Made by a program: the position numbers and the translations under genes | Assembly: GCA_028820695.1 (NCBI GenBank) | Contig: JAPPIB010000050.1 | Coordinates: 81,683 to 145,682, forward strand | From: Acidiferrobacterales bacterium | GTDB taxonomy: Bacteria > Pseudomonadota > Gammaproteobacteria > Arenicellales > JAJDZL01 | Length of the DNA stretch: 64,000 bases | Reading direction: 5' to 3' | Notes under the pieces: model-generated | The model's input: only the letters and a program-made list of their open reading frames with translations | What the model was told of the DNA's origin: nothing | Database searches by the model: none | Part shown: piece after piece, positions 28,616 to 37,165 of the stretch | Position numbering within the stretch: the first letter of the stretch is position 1 | How the letters are laid out: each line of letters opens with the position of its first letter

Positions 28616-29755
28616 ATGAATTTCGACATCACGTTGCTGGAACACTTCGAAAGGACCGGGAAAACGCTCCACGGCCTGCCTGGCGCAGCCTACACAGATG
28701 ATCGATTTTTCCATCTTGAGCTGAGCCGGATTTTCGCACGGGAGTGGGTATTCGCAGGTTTTGCCCACGGGATGGAAAAGGTGGGCGATGTCCGACCGAT
28801 CGAGGTGGGGGGATTTCCGCTGTTCCTGCTACGCGCAGAGGATGGGAATATTGCCGCCTATCACAATGTTTGCCGACATCGGAATACGCAACTGGTGGGT
28901 TCTGACTGCAATACCGGCCGGCAGATTCGATGTCCATATCACCACTGGAGCTATGATCTTTGCGGAGCGCTGAAAAGCGCCCCTTATTTTGGCGGTCGCA
29001 CCCGCGAGCTGCCCGTTGACTTTCGTTTTGAGGAATATGGATTGCTGCCGGTGCACTGTCAGGTCTGGCATGATTGGATATTTGTCAAACTGGCTTCAAG
29101 TCCGTTGCCGTTTGAGGACTTTCTGGCTCCGATCAAGAATCAGTTGGGGTTGACCGATGTCTCTGAGTTCGAGCCGGTGACGACGATAGACATGGGTGTC
29201 GTTGATTGCAACTGGAAGTCATTGATGGAAAACTACATCGAGCCATACCATGTCCAGTTTGTACACAAGGACACGACTGACCAGCCGCTGACCGGGCACT
29301 ACACGGTGGTCGACAGGCACTGCCTTGGCAGTGCATTTGATTCGGAAGAGTCAGATGTGACTCGGGTGCGCGAGGGCACCTTGGGTGTGACTTCGCACTA
29401 TCTGACGCTGTTCCCGAACTTCGTTCTGGGCACATACCAACCGGATCAATTGGGGGTGCATATCAATACACCGCTCAGTGTCTCGACCACCCGACAGAGC
29501 CGGGTGATTTACATTCACAGGGAATCGCAGTATAGTGATAATCAAATCAAGCAGCTGGAGGATCTTTGGTACAAGGTGCACCTGGAAGACCATGAGATGT
29601 GCGAGCGAATGCAGCTCGGACGCCGGTCTCCGGTTGCCAGTACTGGCGGGGTGCTCTCACCGCACTGGGAAAACAGCGTACGCAAGTTTCAGGAACTAGT
29701 AGTCCGATCAGTTGCACCCGCACTCGCAAATACTGACAAAGGAGGTAATCCATGA
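28616..29755 (+). CDS. Rieske non-haem iron oxygenase, alpha subunit (Glu-type)
   Basis: A 379-residue Rieske oxygenase alpha subunit. The [2Fe-2S] ligands are CRHRNTQ and CPYHHW. The mononuclear iron site reads MENYIEPYHVQFVH: the residue three before the first His is Glu instead of Asp, as in choline and carnitine monooxygenase (CntA)-type and glycine-betaine enzymes, which act on quaternary or tertiary amines. Only 379 residues long and with no beta subunit or reductase nearby. ATG 28616 is preferred to TTG 28613. Overlaps the glyoxalase gene by four bases. Confidence 0.9.
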   Translation: MNFDITLLEHFERTGKTLHGLPGAAYTDDRFFHLELSRIFAREWVFAGFAHGMEKVGDVRPIEVGGFPLFLLRAEDGNIAAYHNVCRHRNTQLVGSDCNTGRQIRCPYHHWSYDLCGALKSAPYFGGRTRELPVDFRFEEYGLLPVHCQVWHDWIFVKLASSPLPFEDFLAPIKNQLGLTDVSEFEPVTTIDMGVVDCNWKSLMENYIEPYHVQFVHKDTTDQPLTGHYTVVDRHCLGSAFDSEESDVTRVREGTLGVTSHYLTLFPNFVLGTYQPDQLGVHINTPLSVSTTRQSRVIYIHRESQYSDNQIKQLEDLWYKVHLEDHEMCERMQLGRRSPVASTGGVLSPHWENSVRKFQELVVRSVAPALANTDKGGNP

Positions 29756-30165
29756 GTGAGCCAAAACCTGACTTTCGACTTGACCACACCATGATCCGCG
29801 TATTCGATCAGGAAAAAACACTGGATTTCTATACCCGCATCCTTGGCATGAAAATCCTGCGGCAGAACGAGTATCCGGAAGGTCGGTTTACCAACACCTT
29901 CATCGGATATCAGGGCGAGGACGAGGGAACAACGATCGAAATGACCTACAACTGGGATCAGCAAGAGCCGTACGACATGGGCGATGCCTGGGGGCATCTG
30001 GCGCTCAAGGTTTCCGATGTCTATGCGACTGCGAATTATCTCAAGTCACAGGGTGTAGAATTTGTGCGCGAGCCGGGCCCGATGAAGGGCGGTACCCGCG
30101 TGATCGCATTCATCAAGGATCCCAACGGCTACAAGATCGAGTTGAACGAACCCATCGGCGGATGA
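29752..30165 (+). CDS. Glyoxalase I-like VOC protein
   Basis: A 137-residue vicinal-oxygen-chelate protein very like lactoylglutathione lyase (GloA). Metal ligands fit LDHTMIRVFD (His), TIEMTYNW (Glu), GHLALKV (His) and YKIELNE (Glu). GloA detoxifies methylglyoxal with glutathione, but the coupling by four-base overlap to a Rieske oxygenase gene suggests a catabolic role on an oxygenase product, perhaps an aldehyde. Length and metal site are complete. A strong AGGAGG stretch lies just ahead of the start. Confidence 0.87.
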   Translation: MSEPKPDFRLDHTMIRVFDQEKTLDFYTRILGMKILRQNEYPEGRFTNTFIGYQGEDEGTTIEMTYNWDQQEPYDMGDAWGHLALKVSDVYATANYLKSQGVEFVREPGPMKGGTRVIAFIKDPNGYKIELNEPIGG

Positions 30166-30178
30166 AGCGCTGTGTCGG

Positions 30179-30196
30179 GGTGCGTCTCGACGCACC
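30179..30196. terminator. Hairpin between convergent genes
   Basis: GGTGCGTC and GACGCACC flank a two-base centre, a perfect dyad lying between the stops of two convergent genes (30165 and 30205). A bidirectional terminator is likely from position, although T-runs are lacking. Confidence 0.45.
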
Positions 30197-30204
30197 TGGT
30201 CGCG

Positions 30205-31368
30205 TTATCGGTAACCGACCAGTTCAAGATAACCGGAACCGACAATGCGATCAGCTCCTTCACGACCTGCAACTTTGACAGCGCCTTCCCAGTAGCGGAA
30301 AATGCGATCATGTTCCTGGTTGTCGATAACCGGTTCAATCTCCAGCGATAGGTTCCTATTCGGAATATTGAGGGTCCACGAAACCGGATAACTGACCCGC
30401 GTATGCGGATTTGTCCAATTCCTCACCGGTTGGAATTCGATTTCGTGAATCCTGAGCCGTTCGGTACCGCCGTTTTTGTCGACCAACGTGCCCTCACTGG
30501 TTCCAAAGGCGTTTCCGTCCTGCGTTCGCAACTGATAGTACATCAGTTCCCGCCCGTCGTCGAACTGTAACGAAACCCAATCCCAGCCGACCAGTTGGTC
30601 GTCCAGTGCCGACGTCGACCATTCGTGGTCCATCCAGCTCAGGCCGCTGACCGCTTCAGCCCTGTCGCCGATGTGGATGTGCCCGCTTGTTTCCATACGG
30701 GTGAGTGAATAGTAGTGCGACGCGTTTCCAGGCGCATGTCCTTTCTGGCTGTACCCCCGATCTGCCTGATAGACGACAGGTTTGACACTCTTCAGGTTCA
30801 GATCGATTGAAAAACCGTCTGCTTTTGCTTGCAGTTTCAATTGCAAGCAACCGGTACAGTCGGAAATCAGGTTGCCCTCGGCCGACCAGTGATTGACATG
30901 TGCCACAAAAGGTGACGCTGAGACCCGGGCCAGGCCTGCCGCGCCTCGGGCGAAGATCTCATCAGAGTGGAATTTGTTGCCTGAGGTGTCTGTCAGTGCC
31001 ACATGAGCCATGTAGATCTGGTTTGTTTCCCACTCTGAGCCGGTTTCAGTTTTCGCCTTTGCGTTGGCCTGTCGAAAAATCGTGAACTGATAGCCATAGT
31101 GTTTGCCATCGGATGAGACTGTGTTGCCGGTGAAATACCACCACTCGGTGCGAAATTCCGGATGCGGGCCATGATCTTCGGGAAAAACAAACTCACGCGG
31201 CTCGTTGACGACAGCAAAGTCATGATCGTCAAGTTGCAGGATGTCTTCGGTTATGGACAGTCGGGCCGGGCGCGGCTGTGGCGCGTCTGGTCTGAGCAGG
31301 ACCCACGTCGCCGCCGCGACCGACAGCACACACACCACAACTGCAATGAAAGGTCGAACCGATACCAC
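30205..31368 (-). CDS. AttH/CrtC-like lipocalin-domain membrane-anchored protein
   Basis: A 387-residue protein with an N-terminal membrane anchor or signal (FIAVVVCVLSVAAATWVLL) and the AttH/carotenoid 1,2-hydratase-like double lipocalin fold: FRTEWWYFTGNTVS, YGYQFTIFRQA, WMDHEWSTSALD and WVSLQFDDGRELMYYQLR. Such proteins are encoded with ABC exporter genes (attE-attH of Agrobacterium), and this is the third gene of that arrangement. I start at GTG 31368, five bases after the permease stop; longer in-frame starts overlap the permease gene. Role in lipid or lipoprotein handling is inferred. Confidence 0.85.
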   Translation of the reverse strand: MVSVRPFIAVVVCVLSVAAATWVLLRPDAPQPRPARLSITEDILQLDDHDFAVVNEPREFVFPEDHGPHPEFRTEWWYFTGNTVSSDGKHYGYQFTIFRQANAKAKTETGSEWETNQIYMAHVALTDTSGNKFHSDEIFARGAAGLARVSASPFVAHVNHWSAEGNLISDCTGCLQLKLQAKADGFSIDLNLKSVKPVVYQADRGYSQKGHAPGNASHYYSLTRMETSGHIHIGDRAEAVSGLSWMDHEWSTSALDDQLVGWDWVSLQFDDGRELMYYQLRTQDGNAFGTSEGTLVDKNGGTERLRIHEIEFQPVRNWTNPHTRVSYPVSWTLNIPNRNLSLEIEPVIDNQEHDRIFRYWEGAVKVAGREGADRIVGSGYLELVGYR

Positions 31369-31372
31369 AGCT

Positions 31373-33883
31373 TCAGTCAATTCCCTGCAATGCCATGGCC
31401 GGAACCTTACGGACCTGCCGCCATGCTGCGATTGTTCCGGCAATTAATGCTGCGATGACTGCCAACGCCACCGCTTCGATCAGAATCAACGGGTCCAATT
31501 GCATTTTCATGGTCCAGCCGAATGAGCGTTGCTCGATCACCCAGATCAGCAGCCAGGCCATCAGGATGCCAATCGGAAGCGAAAGCATTCCTGCAAGAAG
31601 TCCCATGACACCGGTTTCAATACTTGCGACAGACCAATTTCGAAGCACTGTGAAACCAATTGTTCTCAATACGACAAGTTCCCTCTCTCTTTCAATCTGC
31701 AGTGTCGCCAACGCTGACAGGACAGCCACGAAAGCGACGATGATCGCAAGGGTTCGCAGGACATAGGTGATCGCGAAGGTCTGATCGAAGATCTGCATTG
31801 AGGCTTCGTGAAGCTCCTGATTTCGCCACACCCGCGCCTGTGGCGACTGTATGCGCTGTTCAATGGTGTCTGAGAGTGCCGCCAAGTCAGTTTGCGGGTC
31901 TGCAAACAGGGCAACGGACGAAATGGTGTGATCACCAAAATGGCTGACATAGACATCGCGATGGATCGCAACAATTCCTTGGTCTGAACTGTAGTCGTAA
32001 AAGACTCCCGCGATCGGGAACCGAACAGGGCTTTTCCCGATCAGCAGCTCCACGGTATCTCCCACCCGGACATCGTTGCGATAAGCGTACGGTTCGCTGA
32101 CGATCACGGCACCGGCCGTGAATTGTGTCCAGACGTCGTTATCGGTTTGTTCCTTGAATTGGAATCCGCGGAACGCGTCTTCTCCGTAGTCAACTGCGAA
32201 TACGGTGGTTTTCCCTGAAACGGTTGGTATCGTCGCCCACTTTGCGACTCCGAATGCTGTCAGGCCATCAAGCTCCTGAAGTTGCGCGATATCCTCGAGT
32301 TTGAGGCCGGTATCAGATTGTGATGGCGTGGTGATGTAGACATCCCCCCTGAGGCGGCTGGTCAGCCATTGGTCGACCGTCAGACGGAAACTGCTGACCA
32401 TGATGTCAACTCCGATAACTGCCGACAAGGCGAGACACAGCACTGCAATCGTAATGGAAGTCTGTCCCGGTCGCGACGAGAACGCCCGGATTGTCATCAG
32501 GCCCTGTACGCCTAATCCTCGCCTGATGAGGGGGCGCAGCAGTCGTTTCAACCGGTCGGTTATCAATGGAACAAGCTGGAGATACCCGATAACGATCAGG
32601 AAGATGCCGGCGAATCCGAGAACGATGCTGCGCTGATTCCCCCACAGCAGCAACGCCCCTGCGACCATCCCCCCGCATCCGACTGCGAAAGACCTGATAC
32701 CGGGCCCTGTCGAGTAATGTTCGACTCGCGACCGTCCGACCGCCACCGCAGGCGGCATGGATGAAATTGTACGAATCACCGCCAGTGCCAAAAGCACCGG
32801 TGTGACGATACCCAATATGATCGCCTTGGTCACTGTAATCGGTGACAATACGGCAATATCTGCGGATATCGGAAAATATAGGGTCGCGATGGATTGCTCA
32901 ACAAGTTCCAGCAGAACTACGGACAGCTGAATTCCAATCGCAAGCCCGATTGCGGTCGCGATCGCACTGATGATCACGACCTCAAGCAACGCGCAAACAA
33001 TGATATCCCTTGGCAGCGCACCCAGTATCCGAATCAGTCCGATGTGCCGCTGGCGGCGATTAATCATAAAGGATGTGGTGTTGTAGATGAGAAACATCGC
33101 AACCAGAAATGCCAGCAATCCCAGAGCGGTAAGGTTGATTTGGAATGCCCGAGTCAACGCGACTTGCGAATCGTTCTGCTGGGATTGGTTTTCGATGTAA
33201 ACATCGTCGGGCAGGGCGGACTGAGTCAGTTCGATCTCGGCCGACTCATCGAATAGGGCATGAATTGCGGACAGGTAACCGCGACGGTCAAGCACGATCT
33301 GGGCGGTAGCGATATCTGTAAGGAGAAGATATCGAAGCGATTGTGCTTGCAGGGGATTTGCCGGCTCCAACAGGCCAATCAGTGTCAGATTGAAATCATC
33401 TTCGGCACCTGAGATCGTGATCGTCTCTCCGACCGACCAGCCGAGCAATTGAGCAGTTTGTGGTGTTGCCATTACCGTGAATTGGTTGCCGATCAGGGTC
33501 GCGGCAGTTCCGATACCGACTTCGCTCCAGATCTGGTTTGAACTGACGTTGATTTCGGCCAACGGGTCTATACCGTACAGTCGAAGCCGCGGCTTGCCTG
33601 TTTGACCTGATTCAATCAGACCATCAGCGACCGGCGTGACATCAAGTCCGAGATCGACACGCAGATGTCGATACAGCTCTTGTGCTATTCGACCGGTGAT
33701 TCTGTGTGTGGTTGTGCCGTAGATGGTCTCATTGGCGGCGAGAAAACTCTTCTTCGCGCTGTCATTGGCGATGTCAACTGCGGCGACTGTGGCGACGCCC
33801 AGGGCAACTCCGACTATGGACAATAAGGTGAGCGCGGGACGACGCAGAATCTCGCGCAGCCAGGAAACGAATATGAGCCTCAT
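31373..33883 (-). CDS. FtsX-like ABC transporter permease
   Basis: An 836-residue permease with two FtsX/MacB-type units: an N-terminal span (LLSIVGVALGVATVAAVDIA), a periplasmic domain, three central spans from about residue 260, then a second set including LCLALSAVIGVDIMVSSF near 480 and three C-terminal spans, the last ending AALIAGTIAAWRQVRKVPA. Proteins of this length combine the roles of LolC and LolE. It overlaps the ATPase gene by four bases and precedes the AttH-like gene, so the three form one exporter or lipid-extraction system. Confidence 0.9.
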   Translation of the reverse strand: MRLIFVSWLREILRRPALTLLSIVGVALGVATVAAVDIANDSAKKSFLAANETIYGTTTHRITGRIAQELYRHLRVDLGLDVTPVADGLIESGQTGKPRLRLYGIDPLAEINVSSNQIWSEVGIGTAATLIGNQFTVMATPQTAQLLGWSVGETITISGAEDDFNLTLIGLLEPANPLQAQSLRYLLLTDIATAQIVLDRRGYLSAIHALFDESAEIELTQSALPDDVYIENQSQQNDSQVALTRAFQINLTALGLLAFLVAMFLIYNTTSFMINRRQRHIGLIRILGALPRDIIVCALLEVVIISAIATAIGLAIGIQLSVVLLELVEQSIATLYFPISADIAVLSPITVTKAIILGIVTPVLLALAVIRTISSMPPAVAVGRSRVEHYSTGPGIRSFAVGCGGMVAGALLLWGNQRSIVLGFAGIFLIVIGYLQLVPLITDRLKRLLRPLIRRGLGVQGLMTIRAFSSRPGQTSITIAVLCLALSAVIGVDIMVSSFRLTVDQWLTSRLRGDVYITTPSQSDTGLKLEDIAQLQELDGLTAFGVAKWATIPTVSGKTTVFAVDYGEDAFRGFQFKEQTDNDVWTQFTAGAVIVSEPYAYRNDVRVGDTVELLIGKSPVRFPIAGVFYDYSSDQGIVAIHRDVYVSHFGDHTISSVALFADPQTDLAALSDTIEQRIQSPQARVWRNQELHEASMQIFDQTFAITYVLRTLAIIVAFVAVLSALATLQIERERELVVLRTIGFTVLRNWSVASIETGVMGLLAGMLSLPIGILMAWLLIWVIEQRSFGWTMKMQLDPLILIEAVALAVIAALIAGTIAAWRQVRKVPAMALQGID

Positions 33884-34575
33884 GACTGCGGATCGGGGTG
33901 ATCGAATGATCCGAACCGCAACGGCCAGACTTCATCCGCCTGACTCGCGATTTCCCTGCTGTGAGTGACCACAATGACTGTTCGCTGATGTGCGGTGTAG
34001 CGCAATGCTTCGAGAACCTGACTGGCGCTGTCGTAGTCCAGGTTGCCTGTAGGTTCGTCGGCAAGCAGCAGTTCAGGTTCGTGTACAACGGCTCTGGCAA
34101 TGGCGACCCGCTGTCTTTCTCCGCCTGACAGTACTTGTGGGTAGTCATCTGCGCGGTCCCTCAGTCCAACCCGGTCCAGAATATGCATCACTCGATCCTG
34201 ACGGCTGTCCATGCCGGCGAGATCCAAGGGCAGTTGAACATTCTCCTGTACCGTAAGGGAAGGAATAAGGTTGAAGAACTGAAATATGAACCCGATCGTT
34301 TCTCTTCGAAGCAGAGTTCTTTGGTGTTCGGTGGATTCGTTGATGGCACAGCCGTTGATTTCGATCGTTCCGCTGTCCGGCAGGTCAACTCCGGCGATAA
34401 GGTTCAGCAGGGTTGACTTGCCAGAGCCGCTTCGGCCGACTACCGCGTGAATGCCACCTCGTCTGAATCGGGCATTGATGTCAGCCAGTACAGATCTGTG
34501 ATTGTCACCTTCAAGAAAGGACTTGGAGACGTCCTTGAGGACTACAATCGGTGAGTTTTCCGTGGATTCGTTCAA
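33880..34575 (-). CDS. LolD-like ABC transporter ATP-binding protein
   Basis: A 231-residue MacB/LolD-family ATPase. Walker [18 protein letters not shown]-loop [14 protein letters not shown], signature [15 protein letters not shown], Walker [14 protein letters not shown] and H-loop VTHSREIA are intact. The only good start is TTG 34575 (an in-frame stop lies ten codons upstream), which implies modest translation. It energises the FtsX-like permease encoded next, probably for moving lipids or lipoproteins out of the inner membrane rather than importing solutes. Confidence 0.9.
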   Translation of the reverse strand: MNESTENSPIVVLKDVSKSFLEGDNHRSVLADINARFRRGGIHAVVGRSGSGKSTLLNLIAGVDLPDSGTIEINGCAINESTEHQRTLLRRETIGFIFQFFNLIPSLTVQENVQLPLDLAGMDSRQDRVMHILDRVGLRDRADDYPQVLSGGERQRVAIARAVVHEPELLLADEPTGNLDYDSASQVLEALRYTAHQRTVIVVTHSREIASQADEVWPLRFGSFDHPDPQS

Positions 34576-34919
34576 GGGCAGTGCAGGCTGTTCAGCAGAT
34601 TAGCGATCATCTGATTCAGGCTTTTGGCTCACTCACTGGCAAATCGGGTACCTGAAACTGATTGGTCCGGGTGAAAGTATGATACTTCCATATTACAGGC
34701 TTGGGTATTGGCCGACAAGATCAGTATTTTTCGTTGCAGGGACCCTCAGAGTTCGTAAAATTTGAAAAGTCGGTTGCATTCAATTTGGAGCCGGTATTAA
34801 TTCAGCAAAGCAGAAATAGCGCCCGAGACCTGTAATCTGCCAACGGCAAATTGGCGTTGCGCATTCGGCAAGTGCAATTGTGCTGATCGGTTCACATTAC
34901 GGTAAAGGAATCCAGTTTC
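34576..34919. other. Non-coding divergent promoter region (344 bases)
   Basis: No gene is seen between the LolD-like and class V aminotransferase genes. The rightward promoter candidate at 34734-34761 is listed separately. Nothing else stands out. Confidence 0.4.
34734..34761 (+). promoter_or_regulatory. Candidate promoter of class V aminotransferase gene
   Basis: TTGCAG (34734-34739) and TAAAAT (34756-34761) are separated by 16 bases, giving a leader of about 150 bases. Confidence 0.35.
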
Positions 34920-36155
34920 ATGAGCAAGCCACAATTCGACCTGCGTTTCATTCGCAGCCAGTTTCCGAATATCGGTGATTGGGCCTTTTTCGAAAACGCG
35001 GGCGGCACTTTCGTTCCATCGACGGTCAGCGATCGCGTCTATGACTACATGCGCTGCAATCAGGTTCAGCCCGGTGCGCCTTATCGAGCGTCAGCTCAAG
35101 CGCAGCAGCGCATTGACCGCAGTCATCAGAAACTCGCCGAACTGGTCAATGCCGCCCCTGAGGAAGTCATCGTGGGTCACTCGACCACCATGAATGTGTA
35201 CGTCCTGGCCAATGCGCTGAAACCTTCACTGAAAGCAGGCGATGAGATAGTCGTTACCAACCTTGACCACGAACCGAATATCGGCTCATGGCGCAGGCTT
35301 GAGGATGCGGGAGTGACAATCCGGCAATGGGAGATTGACCCTGACACAGCGGATCTTGGGGGAGTGGAAAAACTCGCGCCTTTACTTTCAGATCGAACCC
35401 GTCTTGTGTGCTGCACCTGGTGTTCGAATATTACGGGCGCAATAAACGATATTCGGTCGATTGCTGATCTGGTGCATTCGGCCGGTGCGTTGATTTGCGT
35501 CGATGCTGTGGCTTATGCACCTCATCGCGCGTTGGATTTTCAGGCGTCTTCGGTCGACTTCCTTCTATTCAGTCTGTATAAATTGTACGGACCTCATCTG
35601 GGCGTGTTGTGCGGCAAAAAGGAACACCTTCTGAAACTGGAAAATCAGAATCATTTCTTTTTCACCAAGTCCGCCTTGCCCTGCAAGCTTCAGCCGGGCG
35701 GTTATCTGCACGAAACAGCCGCTTCGATTGAAGGTATCGGCGAATATTTTGACCGCGTTTTTCACCATCACTTCGGTGAATGTGGACGGAGTCTGCACGA
35801 TCGCTACATCAAGGTGTTCGAAATGTTCGCCGCACATGAAGATGAAATAGCCCGCCCACTGATGGATTATCTCAATACGCGCAACGATGTTCGCATCATC
35901 GGTCCAGCGCAAGTCGGCGCTGCTTCACGAGTACCGACAATTTCTTTCGCGGTTGAGGGAAAACGCTCCGACAAAGTTGCCGAACAGCTCGGTTATCAAG
36001 ACATTGGCATCGGCTCCGGCAACTTTTATGCGAAGCGCTGTGTCGATGCACTTGGACTGGACCGGGCGGGCGGAGTCATACGCATCAGTATGGTCCATTA
36101 CAATTCCGCATCAGAAGTCGAGCGTCTGATCGCGGCGCTGGACAGTATCCTGTAA
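34920..36155 (+). CDS. Class V aminotransferase (cysteine desulfurase-like)
   Basis: A 411-residue PLP enzyme of the class V/Csd group. FFENAGGTFVPSTV and VIVGHSTTMNVYVLA are typical of the N-terminal half; Asp195 lies in CVDAVAYAPH and the Schiff-base Lys221 in SLYKLYGPHLG. The conserved cysteine of true NifS/SufS desulfurases near residue 360 is not evident, so it may act on another amino acid or as a lyase. No Suf or Isc genes are near. AAGGA lies 11 bases ahead of the ATG. Confidence 0.88.
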   Translation: MSKPQFDLRFIRSQFPNIGDWAFFENAGGTFVPSTVSDRVYDYMRCNQVQPGAPYRASAQAQQRIDRSHQKLAELVNAAPEEVIVGHSTTMNVYVLANALKPSLKAGDEIVVTNLDHEPNIGSWRRLEDAGVTIRQWEIDPDTADLGGVEKLAPLLSDRTRLVCCTWCSNITGAINDIRSIADLVHSAGALICVDAVAYAPHRALDFQASSVDFLLFSLYKLYGPHLGVLCGKKEHLLKLENQNHFFFTKSALPCKLQPGGYLHETAASIEGIGEYFDRVFHHHFGECGRSLHDRYIKVFEMFAAHEDEIARPLMDYLNTRNDVRIIGPAQVGAASRVPTISFAVEGKRSDKVAEQLGYQDIGIGSGNFYAKRCVDALGLDRAGGVIRISMVHYNSASEVERLIAALDSIL

Positions 36156-36186
36156 TCCAAGTTCAAAGTTCTAGTTCACCCTGAAA

Positions 36187-36657
36187 GTGTCAAGTCAATT
36201 CTTGCGAACCACACTGACAATCGCGTTTTTGCTTCTGGCAGCAGCAGTTTCGGCCAGCGCAGACCTCAAGCGCGGTACCGCTGCCGAGGCCAAGGACATG
36301 GTAGCGCGGGCGATTGCTTACTACGATCAGGTTGGTAGCGATAGGGCATTTGAAAAGTTTACTGACAACCCCGCGCCTGAGTTTTTCGACCGTGATCTTT
36401 ACGTTTTCGTCATTCGGATTGGCGGGCCGATTGTTGCTCACGCGGCGAATTCATCCTTTGTCGGAGTCGATATCCGACAGTTCGTTGACATTGATTCAAA
36501 CGAATTCGGCAAGAAAATGTTAAGCACTGCATCCCCGACAGGTACGTGGATCAACTATAAATCGATAACCCTGACTGATGGCGCACCGAGGAAAAAGGCA
36601 AGTTGGCTTGTACTGCACGACAATCACCTCTTTGGCGTTGGCATCTATATAGACTGA
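36187..36657 (+). CDS. Exported single-Cache-domain protein
   Basis: A 156-residue protein with a signal peptide (TLTIAFLLLAAAVSASADL) and a sCache_2-like domain: MVARAIAYYDQVGSDRAFEK, then DRDLYVFVIRIGGPIVAHA, then FGVGIYID at the end. Such domains bind small ligands, usually as the sensor part of receptors, but here no receptor module is attached, so it may be a free periplasmic ligand-binding protein. GTG start. It lies 31 bases after the aminotransferase gene and could share its transcript. Confidence 0.75.
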   Translation: MSSQFLRTTLTIAFLLLAAAVSASADLKRGTAAEAKDMVARAIAYYDQVGSDRAFEKFTDNPAPEFFDRDLYVFVIRIGGPIVAHAANSSFVGVDIRQFVDIDSNEFGKKMLSTASPTGTWINYKSITLTDGAPRKKASWLVLHDNHLFGVGIYID

Positions 36658-37165
36658 TGTCTTGCAGCAGATTGCCGCCACAATTTCAGTTCTGCGTCTC
36701 CTTCAGGCATCTTGGGGTACAGAGAACGTTTTGGTAACGCACCCGCACCCGCAGATTGAAGTCCGGCCTGCCCGGGATATCGCGTCCGATACGATGCCAA
36801 GAAATGCAAAGCCACTTGCCACGACAGCGACAAGTTTCCAATAGGTGAGAGGCACCGGTTTGGAGTTGACGAAAACGGCTGTGGACGGAGGAAAGTGCAT
36901 ACTCACGGGATACCGGAAAAGGCACTTTGGTAAACCACTACTGATCGATAGGCATATAATTCGCGGTCACAAGCAGTCGTTGCGCATGTGTGTAGTGCGA
37001 TATGACGGTCTGCACTGTGTGAGTCCCTTGATTTCTGTCGCAAATCATCGTTGTCAATACGGAAGCTGAACCGAATTATTTTGCCGGCCTTGAAAGTTCC
37101 GGCTTAGATACGTCAGGCAGCCATATACGGACCCGTCGATTTGTACCACTAAGACGCATTCACAA
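36658..37165. other. Region upstream of secA (508 bases) without a convincing gene
   Basis: Apart from the doubtful small minus-strand frame noted below, nothing is recognised. The secA promoter should lie here. No secM-like or lpxC/dciA gene is present, unlike in many gammaproteobacteria. Confidence 0.4.
36703..36906 (-). CDS. Doubtful small membrane protein
   Basis: A 67-codon frame with a short polar start, one hydrophobic segment (LVAVVASGFAFLGIVSDAIS) and a Cys-rich tail. It has a membrane-like segment and lies in a gene-free gap, which is the only support. No clear ribosome site and no family is recognised; it may be chance or a remnant. Confidence 0.2.
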   Translation of the reverse strand: MSMHFPPSTAVFVNSKPVPLTYWKLVAVVASGFAFLGIVSDAISRAGRTSICGCGCVTKTFSVPQDA

